Notes: a model not told the origin generated them from the sequence alone. A DNA stretch of 5,405 nucleotides from Clostridia bacterium (GCA_014378955.1 JACMMQ010000044.1:1-5405); one strand, 5' to 3'. Counted from the stretch's first letter, positions 1-5,405 are shown. Made by a program: numbers and translations.

Positions 1-986
1 CGGTAGCTGGAATTGCAGACCTTGATATTGGCGAAACAGCTTGTGACCCAGGTTTTGCAGAGCCATTACCATTTGTAGAAATTGATGAGCCAACCATTTC
101 GATGAATTTTATCGTTAACAATAGTCCATTTGCAGGACGTGAAGGCAAATATGTGACCTCACGGCATTTGCGTGATCGCTTATTTAAGGAAATTCAAACC
201 AATGTGAGCATGCGTGTTGAAGAAACGGAAAGCGCAGACTCATTCAAGGTTTCAGGACGTGGTGAATTACATCTGTCCATTTTGATTGAAACCATGCGCC
301 GTCAAGATTATGAGTTTCAGGTTTCCCGTCCAAAGGTTATTTTTAAAGAAGTAAATGGTAAAATGCACGAGCCTATCGAGCTTTTAATCATTGACGTGCC
401 AGAGGAATTTTTGGGTGCGGTTATGGAAAAGCTGGGCACGCGTAAGGCGGAAATGTGCAACATGACCTCTGCAAATCAAGGCTATATGCGCCTAGAATTT
501 AAAATCCCATCACGTGGCTTGATTGGCTATCGTTCGGAGTTTTTGACTGATACCAAGGGCAACGGTATTTTAAACCATTTATTGGTTGGCTATGAGCCGT
601 TTAAAGGTGAAATCAGTGAGCGTTCACGTGGATCGATTGTGGCATTTGAAACAGGGGAAGCAACATCGTATGGACTGTTCAATGCGCAAGACCGTGGTAG
701 AATGTTCGTTGTGCCTCAAACCAAGCTGTATGAGGGTATGATTGTAGGCGAAAATGCACGTGGTGGCGATTTGGTCATCAATGTGTGCAAGAAAAAGCAA
801 ATCACCAACATGCGTGCGTCTGGGTCGGATGAAGCATTAAAGCTTACACCCGTCAGCCCGATGAGCTTAGAGCAATCGCTTGAATTTATTACGGATGATG
901 AATTGGTTGAAGTAACGCCAGAAAATATTCGTTTGCGTAAAATTGTATTGGGCAAAGAATTTAGAGCGAAAATGAGTAGTAAATAA
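1..986 (+). CDS. typA: TypA/BipA ribosome-associated GTPase, C-terminal part (5' truncated by window)
   Basis: TypA/BipA is a translational GTPase of the EF-G/LepA group that binds the 70S ribosome and supports ribosome assembly and growth under stress. The reading frame is open from base 3 (VAGIADLDIGETACDP) to a TAA at 984-986, giving 327 residues; the family is about 600-615 long, so the G domain and most of domain II lie upstream. Visible parts, in window residue numbers, are the end of the beta-barrel domain II (1-27) and an EF-G domain III-like part with SPFAGREGKYVTSRHLRDRL and FKVSGRGELHLSILIE (about 28-105). An EF-G C-terminal-like domain follows, with RPKVIFKEVNG and EPIELLIIDVPEEFLG (about 105-190). 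Last is the BipA-specific C-terminal domain, with GEATSYGLFNAQDRGRMF, CKKKQITNMRASGSDEAL and the ending DELVEVTPENIRLRK. These stretches are near-diagnostic for TypA and exclude EF-G and LepA. No break is seen. An internal ATG at 102 is not the start, because conserved TypA sequence precedes it in frame. Confidence 0.97.
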   Translation, partial: VAGIADLDIGETACDPGFAEPLPFVEIDEPTISMNFIVNNSPFAGREGKYVTSRHLRDRLFKEIQTNVSMRVEETESADSFKVSGRGELHLSILIETMRRQDYEFQVSRPKVIFKEVNGKMHEPIELLIIDVPEEFLGAVMEKLGTRKAEMCNMTSANQGYMRLEFKIPSRGLIGYRSEFLTDTKGNGILNHLLVGYEPFKGEISERSRGSIVAFETGEATSYGLFNAQDRGRMFVVPQTKLYEGMIVGENARGGDLVINVCKKKQITNMRASGSDEALKLTPVSPMSLEQSLEFITDDELVEVTPENIRLRKIVLGKEFRAKMSSK

Positions 987-1008
987 TGAGTAGGTAATGC
1001 GAAGACGT

Positions 1009-1014
1009 TATAAT
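1009..1014 (+). promoter_or_regulatory. possible -10 box upstream of mltG
   Basis: A perfect TATAAT lies 22 bp after the typA stop codon. No convincing -35 hexamer is seen 16-18 bp upstream, where the sequence is ATGAGT/TGAGTA. If used, it would start a transcript of about 140 nt leader that runs through the palindromic element at 1024-1128 before mltG. A chance match in AT-rich intergenic DNA is quite possible. Confidence 0.25.
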
Positions 1015-1023
1015 AAAACCATT

Positions 1024-1128
1024 CGGGCGATTCGTGAATCGCCCCTACAAGTAGTTTTTAGGGGAATTCACGAAATTTCCAATAATCGCTTTAATTGAAT
1101 ATCGTAGGGGCAATTCACGAATTGCCCG
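1024..1128. repeat. MITE-like element with 25-bp terminal inverted repeats made of palindromes
   Basis: The left end (1024-1048) contains the palindrome GGGCGATTCGTGAATCGCCC (1025-1044, two 9-bp arms, 2-base centre) followed by CTAC. The right end (1104-1128) is GTAG followed by a G and the palindrome GGGCAATTCACGAATTGCCC (1108-1127). The right end matches the reverse complement of the left end at 23 of 25 positions. The two differences are the two partners of one base pair, a G-C replaced by A-T, so both palindromes stay perfect. A decayed third copy lies inside at about 1058-1080 (TAGGGGAATTCACGAAATTTCC). Dispersed palindromes with a GTAGGGGC edge are, from memory, common between genes in several bacterial phyla. 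The element has no coding capacity. The left hairpin is followed by CTACAAGTAGTTTTT, so it could also act as a weak typA terminator. Confidence 0.75.
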
Positions 1129-1164
1129 TTTTACAAACATTTCTTCTTAAATGGGGTGGTTTGG

Positions 1165-2178
1165 GTGGTAAACAATAAAATCATTTTTAGTGTGCTTGCA
1201 CTGGTCTTATGCGCCATGCTCATTTATCCAATTTGGATGGATGTAGTGGGCGTTTCTGATGTTCGCTTAGCAACTGTAAAGATTGAAATTGCACCCAACG
1301 CCACACAACAAGAGGTTATGCAAACACTGGTAAGTAAGCGTGTTTTGCGGTTTCCAACCTTTTATCATTGGTATTTGAAATTAAACACCCTTAAGGGTGA
1401 TGTGCAATCAGGCAGTCACACACTCAAGCCAGCAATGGGCTACCGTGCATTGGCAAAGGCATTAAGCACGCCAGTGGCAAGCGTTTTTGACGTGCGTGTA
1501 ACCATTCCAGAGGGCTTTGAATTAAAGCAGATTGCTAAAAAATTTGCAGAAGCAAAATGCTGTACCGAAAAGGAATTTTTAGACGCTGCAAAATTGCCGT
1601 ATGATTTTGCCTTTTTATCAACAATCCCAGAACGCCCTATCCGTTTAGAGGGCTATTTATTTCCAGATACGTATGATTTTCCAATCAAAACAAAGCCAGA
1701 AATTATCATACACACCATGCTCAAGCGTTTTGATGAAATGCTCACCCCGAGCCTACGTGATCGAGCAAAGGAAAAGGGTATGACCATTGATCAAACGATT
1801 ATATTGGCATCCATCATTGAACGTGAAGCCAAGCTTGGAAATGAAAGGTCACACATTTCTGCAGTTTTCAAAAATCGATTAGCGAGTAAAAAAACGCCCT
1901 ATTTACAATCATGTGCAACAGTGCAATATATTTTAGGAGAGCGCAAGCCTATTTTATCGGTTGCAGATACCAAAATAAAATCCCCGTACAATACGTATTT
2001 GCATGCAGGCTTGCCAGTAGGTCCCATCGCATCGCCAGGGCTGGCATCTATTGAAGCGGCGTTGTACCCAGAACGGTCGGAGGATTTATTTTTTGTTGCA
2101 AAAAAGGATGGCAGTCATCTGTTTTCAAAAACGTATGAGGCACATATGAAGAATGTTAAAATAGCGGAAAAAGAGTAA
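1165..2178 (+). CDS. mltG: MltG endolytic murein transglycosylase (YceG family)
   Basis: MltG is a membrane-anchored lytic transglycosylase that cuts nascent glycan strands inside the chain at the outer membrane face and so limits strand length; it often works with PBPs. With GTG at 1165 as start the protein has 337 residues, a usual size. A single N-terminal transmembrane helix covers about residues 6-26 (IIFSVLALVLCAMLIYPIW). A LysM-like part follows (about 35-110, EIAPNATQQEVMQTLV), then the YceG catalytic domain with EGYLFPDTYDF (162-172). The TIILASIIEREA motif holds the catalytic Glu at 219, equivalent by motif to E218 of E. coli MltG, and SPYNTYLHAGLPVGPIASPG begins at 273. The ending DGSHLFSKTYEAH is also typical. 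GTG 1165 is preferred because GGTGG at 1155-1159 sits 5 bases upstream. GTG at 1156, adding three residues, is in frame but lacks a Shine-Dalgarno; no in-frame ATG is available nearby. trmR follows 19 bp downstream, suggesting co-transcription. Older databases call this family aminodeoxychorismate lyase, which is wrong. Confidence 0.93.
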   Translation: MVNNKIIFSVLALVLCAMLIYPIWMDVVGVSDVRLATVKIEIAPNATQQEVMQTLVSKRVLRFPTFYHWYLKLNTLKGDVQSGSHTLKPAMGYRALAKALSTPVASVFDVRVTIPEGFELKQIAKKFAEAKCCTEKEFLDAAKLPYDFAFLSTIPERPIRLEGYLFPDTYDFPIKTKPEIIIHTMLKRFDEMLTPSLRDRAKEKGMTIDQTIILASIIEREAKLGNERSHISAVFKNRLASKKTPYLQSCATVQYILGERKPILSVADTKIKSPYNTYLHAGLPVGPIASPGLASIEAALYPERSEDLFFVAKKDGSHLFSKTYEAHMKNVKIAEKE

Positions 2179-2197
2179 GCTTGAACGGAGAACACAC

Positions 2198-2854
2198 ATG
2201 ATAGAAGAGCATATCAATCAGCCATTTATCATTGATTATATACGTAACCTGTTACCTAAACAGGCAGACATATTAGAAGAAATGAAAGCATTTGCACAGC
2301 ATGAGGACACCTATGCGCCCATTGTTCAGCCAGAGGTCGCACAAATGCTCACAGTGCTTTGCAAAATGGTCAACCCAACCACTATTTTAGAGATTGGGAC
2401 GGCGATTGGCTATTCTGCTATTGTCATGGCGACCGCCACGCAAAATGTGCAAAAACTCGTGACCGTGGAGCGGTATGATAAAATGGCAGCACTGGCACGT
2501 CAAAATGTGCAAAAGGCTGGGCTGGAATCAATTATTCAAATCGTTGAAGCGGATGCAGTCGCTTGGTTACCCACCGTGCAAGGCACATTTGATTTGATTT
2601 TCTTAGACGCTGCAAAAGGACAATATTTAGAATTTCTACCGCATTGCTTACGTTTGCTCAAGCAAGGCGGTGTACTTATATCGGACAACATTTTGTACAA
2701 GGGCATGATTGCAGCACCCCATTTGGTCATTCGACGTAAAATCACCATCGTCAAGCGCATACGCAAATATTTGATTGAAATTATGAACCACCCTGCATTG
2801 GATACGAGTATTATTCCAATTGGTGATGGGGTTGCGATTTCATATAAGCGGTAG
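2198..2854 (+). CDS. trmR: TrmR-type SAM-dependent O-methyltransferase (tRNA 5-hydroxyuridine methyltransferase)
   Basis: This is a class I, metal-dependent O-methyltransferase of the catechol-OMT-like Methyltransf_3 family, 218 residues and complete. The SAM-binding motif I is TILEIGTAIGYSAI (61-75), with VTVER at the end of strand 2 (88-92; acidic E91). The metal and catalytic region is FDLIFLDAAKGQY (131-143, D137), followed by GGVLISDNILYKG (157-169, D163 and N164). These acidic and Asn positions are the usual divalent-metal ligands of the family. The N-terminus, with a helix before QPEVAQML, matches B. subtilis YrrM/TrmR, which methylates ho5U34 to mo5U34 in tRNAs. The adjacent U32 gene, whose family makes ho5U34, strongly supports this role over a small-molecule catechol methyltransferase. 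The ATG at 2198 has GGAG at 2187-2190, seven bases upstream, and the gene follows mltG by 19 bp, so the two probably share a transcript. The family call is firm; the tRNA substrate is inferred from context. Confidence 0.9.
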   Translation: MIEEHINQPFIIDYIRNLLPKQADILEEMKAFAQHEDTYAPIVQPEVAQMLTVLCKMVNPTTILEIGTAIGYSAIVMATATQNVQKLVTVERYDKMAALARQNVQKAGLESIIQIVEADAVAWLPTVQGTFDLIFLDAAKGQYLEFLPHCLRLLKQGGVLISDNILYKGMIAAPHLVIRRKITIVKRIRKYLIEIMNHPALDTSIIPIGDGVAISYKR

Positions 2855-2875
2855 AATAGAAATACAAACAAAACC

Positions 2876-2908
2876 TTACTTTCTTTTTCTATCGTAAAAA
2901 GAAAGTAA
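2876..2908. repeat. 13-bp perfect inverted repeat, intergenic
   Basis: TTACTTTCTTTTT (2876-2888) and AAAAAGAAAGTAA (2896-2908) are exact reverse complements around a 7-base loop, starting 21 bp after the trmR stop. CAAAGAAA follows the right arm. Palindromes of this T/C-rich kind are, from memory, widespread between genes in unrelated bacteria, so it is more likely a dispersed repeat than a local regulator. It is not a classical terminator, since the stem is AT-rich and no T-tract follows. Confidence 0.65.
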
Positions 2909-2941
2909 CAAAGAAAAATACTCTTTGAGTGTTTGGATTTC

Positions 2942-3084
2942 GTCCTCTGCGGAGGACAACAAGGGGTTCCGCCCCTTGACCCCGCAATTTTTTGAAAAAA
3001 ATTGATTAAAACTTTATATAAAAACCCACTATTAAAGTTTTTGTCCCCTTTTTTCAAAAAGGGGCGGGCGTGGGCAGCGCCCAC
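2942..3084. repeat. composite palindrome cluster between trmR and trhP
   Basis: Six perfect stem-loops stand side by side: GTCCTC/GAGGAC (2942-2947, 2952-2957); CAAGGGG/CCCCTTG (2960-2966, 2972-2978); CAATTTTTT/AAAAAATTG (2985-2993, 2996-3004); AAAACTTTA/TAAAGTTTT (3008-3016, 3033-3041); CCCCTTTTT/AAAAAGGGG (3045-3053, 3056-3064); GTGGGC/GCCCAC (3070-3075, 3079-3084). Together with the palindrome at 2876-2908, most of the trmR-trhP gap is inverted repeat. No conserved coding sequence is visible, and the abrupt local GC swings differ from the flanking genes, which fits insertion of one or more non-autonomous repeats. CAAGGGG/CCCCTTG followed seven bases later by six T could attenuate read-through into trhP, but the spacing is too long for a standard terminator. 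Confidence 0.65.
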
Positions 3085-3106
3085 AGAACTTAGCGAGGTA
3101 AAAGAC

Positions 3107-4333
3107 ATGAAAAAACCTGAATTATTAGCGCCGGCGGGCAATTTGGAAAAATTAAAAATGGCGTGTTTATATGGTGCAGATGCTGTGTACTTGGGCGGCG
3201 AGCGCTTTGGCTTACGCACGGCGTCGGACAATTTCACCCAAGACGAAATGGCTGAGGGTGTTGCATTTGCACATGCCCGTGGTGTGTTGGTGTACGTTAC
3301 TGTCAATATCATTCCGCACAATGACGACTTGCCAGCATTGCCAGCATTTTTGCAAGCACTGGTGGCAATGGGTGTGGACGCTGTGATTGTGGCGGATTTG
3401 GGTGTATTTATGATGGTGAAGGAGTTCGCTCCACAGCTAGACATCCACATCAGTACACAGGCGAACAACACCAACTGGCGTAGTGCGTGTGCGTGGGCGT
3501 CCTTGGGCGCAAAGCGTGTGGTAGTGGCTCGTGAGCTATCGCTAACCGAAATCGCACTAACCCGTGAAAAGCTACCCGAACAAGTGGAAATAGAAGCTTT
3601 TGTACATGGTGCCATGTGCATTTCATATTCCGGACGGTGTTTGCTGAGCAATTACATGACAGGGCGAGATGCCAACAAAGGGGAATGTGCACACCCTTGC
3701 CGATGGAAATACTACTTGATGGAAGAAAAGCGACCGGGCGAATATATGCCCGTGTACGAGGATGAACGGGGCACTTTTATTTATAATGCAAAGGATTTGT
3801 GTATGATTGAGCACATTCCTGCATTGATACAAGCAGGCATTACCAGCTTCAAAATTGAAGGGCGAGTCAAAAGTGCGTACTATGTCGCAACCGTCGTGCG
3901 TGCCTATCGCAAGGCGATTGATGCGTACATGGCAAATCCAAAGCAATACACGGTGGATCGAGAATGCTTAGAGGAAGTGCAAAAGGTCAGCCACCGTGCT
4001 TACACCACAGGCTTTTACTTTGGCAAGCCCACAGGCAACGAGCAAATTTACACCACATCCTCCTACATTAGAGAATATGACATCATTGGTCTAATATTGG
4101 ACTACGATGCGACCACTGGCATTGCGACTGTTGAGCAACGCAATCGCTTTTTTGTGGGCGATACAATAGAAATCCTATCACCTGATCAACCTGTTGCTCA
4201 AATGGTTGTGACCTCCATGCAAAATGCAGAGGGTGAAAGCATCACTGTTGCCCCTCATCCGCAAATGACATTAAAAATACCGATGGACATGGCGGTGACA
4301 CGGGATACCATTTTAAGAAAGCAAGGGCTGTAA
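3107..4333 (+). CDS. trhP: U32 family protein, TrhP-type tRNA 5-hydroxyuridine synthesis
   Basis: This 408-residue protein belongs to the U32 (YegQ/YrrN/YrrO) family, formerly annotated as collagenase-like peptidase. Members studied in E. coli and B. subtilis (TrhP) are iron-sulphur proteins needed, with prephenate, for hydroxylation of wobble uridine 34 in tRNA. The N-terminus KPELLAPAGNLEKLKMACLYGADAVYLGG (2-31) is the classic U32 barrel start. The PROSITE-type U32 signature EAFVHGAMCISYSGRCLLS is present at 163-181, and four cysteines (C171, C178, C194, C198) give the expected Fe-S ligand pattern, including CAHPCRW. FKIEGRVKS lies at about 248-256, and a C-terminal beta-rich U32_C domain covers about 320-400. 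The ATG at 3107 is chosen because the family consensus begins there and GAGG (3095-3098) lies eight bases upstream. The frame stays open back to a TTG at 3002, but those 35 codons translate the hairpin repeat. It pairs with trmR upstream: TrhP product, TrmR substrate. B. subtilis has two tandem paralogues here; this locus shows one. RlhA, a U32 relative acting on 23S rRNA, is a less likely alternative because it is longer. Confidence 0.9.
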   Translation: MKKPELLAPAGNLEKLKMACLYGADAVYLGGERFGLRTASDNFTQDEMAEGVAFAHARGVLVYVTVNIIPHNDDLPALPAFLQALVAMGVDAVIVADLGVFMMVKEFAPQLDIHISTQANNTNWRSACAWASLGAKRVVVARELSLTEIALTREKLPEQVEIEAFVHGAMCISYSGRCLLSNYMTGRDANKGECAHPCRWKYYLMEEKRPGEYMPVYEDERGTFIYNAKDLCMIEHIPALIQAGITSFKIEGRVKSAYYVATVVRAYRKAIDAYMANPKQYTVDRECLEEVQKVSHRAYTTGFYFGKPTGNEQIYTTSSYIREYDIIGLILDYDATTGIATVEQRNRFFVGDTIEILSPDQPVAQMVVTSMQNAEGESITVAPHPQMTLKIPMDMAVTRDTILRKQGL

Positions 4334-4354
4334 AGAAAATAAAAGGCATAGTTG

Positions 4355-4360
4355 TATATT
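4355..4360 (+). promoter_or_regulatory. possible -10 box for the penicillin-binding protein gene
   Basis: TATATT directly abuts the left arm of the terminator-like hairpin at 4361. Transcription from it would begin around 4366-4368, within or just past that arm, so the new RNA would lack most of the left arm and could not form the hairpin. A -35 match is poor: TGTAAA at 4329-4334 is 20 bp away, and AAAGAA is at the 17-bp position. This is a suggestion based on position and a five-of-six -10 match only. Confidence 0.25.
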
Positions 4361-4407
4361 CCACCTTTTGGTTGGGGAAAATATTTCCTGATGAAAGGTG
4401 GTTTTTT
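4361..4407 (+). terminator. rho-independent terminator after trhP, overlapping the next gene's ribosome binding site
   Basis: CCACCTTT (4361-4368) pairs perfectly with AAAGGTGG (4394-4401), and six T follow at 4402-4407. Inside the loop, GGAAA (4376-4380) pairs with TTTCC (4384-4388), so the whole can fold as a long interrupted stem. It begins 27 bp after the trhP stop codon, the expected place for an operon-ending terminator. The right arm contains AGGTGG, the only Shine-Dalgarno-like sequence for the ATG at 4409, at a spacing of seven bases. The same bases can therefore end transcription or be sequestered from ribosomes. Confidence 0.75.
4394..4401 (+). promoter_or_regulatory. ribosome binding site of the PBP gene, embedded in a hairpin arm
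   Basis: AAAGGTGG ends seven bases before the ATG at 4409 and is the only purine-rich match to the anti-Shine-Dalgarno in range. It is also the right arm of the terminator hairpin, so translation from a read-through transcript would require the stem to open. Confidence 0.55.
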
Positions 4408-4408
4408 A

Positions 4409-5405
4409 ATGCAAACAAGACGGTTCTATACCTTATTTGCTGGGATATTGCTGCTCGCCGCCCTTTTGTTGGGGCGATTGGGCTATTATAGCTTGGTGGA
4501 AGGCAATGGCTTGCTCAAGCAAGCTACCTCACAGCGTGCGATGGCAATTCGCTTAGCACCCATGCGTGGCAACTTTTACGACCGCCGTATGATTCCACTG
4601 ACCAATCGGACGACAACGCAGGTGCTGGTTGTGACCACAAAAACACTTTCCGCAGATATACAAACAGCACTGTGTCAAGCGACGGGCTTAACGCAAGAGG
4701 CATTAGCGGTAAAACTCACGCAAACACCCCCCATCATCATGCCAATGCTTACAGGGCAGACGTGGCAGGAAAATTCAACGGATGTTACACAAATTACAGT
4801 ACCAGAGCGGTATAGTGAAAATGGCGTGGCACGGCACACACTTGGGTATATACGCTCAGATGGTGCAGGTGTGGCAGGGCTAGAAAAGACGTTTGATGCG
4901 GTGCTGCACGATAACCGCTGGCGTGGCGTTGGATACATTGGCGATGCAGGGCAACGGGTGATTAGCGATTTTGGCGTGCGTGCTGTAAATTGTGCGGACG
5001 ATACACGCTTAGGCGGCGTAAAGCTCACGCTTGACTATCGCTTACAGCAAATTGTAGAGCAATCGGCTGACAAGCTTACAAAAGGGGCAATTGTGATGGT
5101 AGACGTGACCAATGGCGACATTGTAGCGACCGCTAGCCGTCCACAGTTTAGTCAAAATCAGCCCTCCAAATCAATGGGGGGTACACATAGCGAGCTGGTC
5201 AATCGCGCATTTCAACCTTACAACATCGGTTCAATTTTTAAGATTGTTGTAGCGGCGACGGCGTTGGAAAATAACACCGTGAACCTATTCGATCCATTTA
5301 AATGCACCGGTAAAATCACGGTGGATGGCAGAGACTTTGCGTGTCACAATGCAGAAGGGCATGGCGATATAGACTTTCAAAAGGCGTTTACGCAGTCTTG
5401 CAACC
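4409..5405 (+). CDS. class B penicillin-binding protein (peptidoglycan transpeptidase), 3' end cut by window
   Basis: This is a monofunctional D,D-transpeptidase that cross-links peptidoglycan at the outer membrane face. From the ATG at 4409, 332 codons are open to the window edge. One N-terminal transmembrane helix covers about residues 6-28 (FYTLFAGILLLAALLLGRLG), preceded by TRR as an inside-positive anchor. The class B pedestal motif appears as MRGNFYDRRMIPLTN (52-66), a variant of RGxIxDRNGxxLA. HTLGYIRSDGAGVAGLEKTFD (143-163) and TLDYRLQQIVE (207-217) are also typical. The transpeptidase domain starts near 224, with the active-site SxxK as SIFK (nucleophile S275, K278) and SxN as SCN (330-332) on the last complete codons. 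The KTG motif and any PASTA domain lie outside. The region before the catalytic Ser is compact, and no transglycosylase domain is present, which excludes class A. By position it resembles B. subtilis yrrR (PBP4b); assignment to FtsI, SpoVD or PbpI cannot be settled from this part. It is separated from trhP by a terminator-like hairpin. Confidence 0.9.
   Translation, partial: MQTRRFYTLFAGILLLAALLLGRLGYYSLVEGNGLLKQATSQRAMAIRLAPMRGNFYDRRMIPLTNRTTTQVLVVTTKTLSADIQTALCQATGLTQEALAVKLTQTPPIIMPMLTGQTWQENSTDVTQITVPERYSENGVARHTLGYIRSDGAGVAGLEKTFDAVLHDNRWRGVGYIGDAGQRVISDFGVRAVNCADDTRLGGVKLTLDYRLQQIVEQSADKLTKGAIVMVDVTNGDIVATASRPQFSQNQPSKSMGGTHSELVNRAFQPYNIGSIFKIVVAATALENNTVNLFDPFKCTGKITVDGRDFACHNAEGHGDIDFQKAFTQSCN

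Noticed and set aside
716..955. Minus-strand open frame inside typA
   Set aside because: It lies wholly antisense to the conserved BipA C-terminal domain and has no ribosome site or recognisable domain.
1151..1171. Six-codon frame MGWFGW as a tryptophan-type leader peptide
   Set aside because: There is no Shine-Dalgarno before it and no attenuator pair after it, and the downstream gene is not a biosynthetic one; the two Trp codons follow from the G/T-rich start region.
2441..2514. 14-bp direct repeat CAAAATGTGCAAAA, copies exactly 60 bp apart inside trmR
   Set aside because: Each copy encodes QNVQ(K) at positions that align normally with the methyltransferase fold, and nothing between them suggests a duplication; probably chance.
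1024..3084. Palindromic repeats as a CRISPR array
   Set aside because: There are too few copies, they are inverted relative to each other, there are no regular spacers, and no cas genes are present.
3171..3386. + strand 71-codon frame inside trhP
   Set aside because: It is a frame-shifted shadow of conserved U32 sequence, with a Trp/Cys-rich translation typical of wrong-frame reading.
2536..3651. Long minus-strand open frame spanning trmR, the repeat block and the start of trhP
   Set aside because: It runs antisense to two well-supported genes and through a hairpin cluster, and its translation is low-complexity and Ser/Thr/Ala-rich with no recognisable domain.
4675..5028. Minus-strand open frame antisense to the PBP gene
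   Set aside because: The + strand frame carries continuous class B PBP motifs across the same bases; the antisense product has no family resemblance.
1..5405. A novel defence, mobile or biosynthetic system
   Set aside because: All five genes belong to well-known housekeeping families in a known neighbourhood; no integrase, toxin, nuclease or unrecognised gene is present.

Overview
The window reads as an ordinary chromosomal segment of a Bacillota (Firmicutes) bacterium, with all five genes on the + strand. The best evidence is the order mltG - trmR-type O-methyltransferase - U32 protein - class B penicillin-binding protein. It closely parallels the Bacillus subtilis yrrL-yrrM-yrrN/yrrO-(udk-greA)-yrrR neighbourhood. 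Coding sequence is of moderate GC, and the intergenic regions are full of palindromic repeats. A clostridial or Negativicutes host fits best, but nothing here fixes the genus.

Layout. Positions 1-986 hold the C-terminal half of the ribosome-associated GTPase TypA/BipA; its GTPase domain lies upstream of the window. A 170-180 bp gap follows, with a possible -10 box and a roughly 105 bp element whose ends are 25 bp inverted copies of one palindrome. Next come mltG (endolytic murein transglycosylase, about 1165-2178) and, 19 bp later, trmR (2198-2854). A 252 bp gap (2855-3106) is almost entirely a run of perfect hairpins. The U32 gene (trhP type) occupies 3107-4333; a longer reading frame runs upstream of it, but only by translating the repeat. 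A strong rho-independent terminator-like hairpin (4361-4407) then ends one base before the start codon of a class B penicillin-binding protein, which runs off the right edge at its SxN motif.

How the genes work together. The U32 protein and the O-methyltransferase are the expected two-step pair for tRNA wobble uridine modification: TrhP makes 5-hydroxyuridine-34 and TrmR methylates it to 5-methoxyuridine-34. MltG and the penicillin-binding protein act on peptidoglycan at the outer face of the membrane. The cluster therefore mixes translation functions (TypA, TrmR, TrhP) with cell-wall functions (MltG, PBP), as related loci in this phylum do.

I see no undescribed multi-gene system. The points worth a second look are non-coding: the two palindrome-rich repeat insertions, and the overlap of a terminator hairpin with the ribosome binding site and a possible promoter of the penicillin-binding protein gene.
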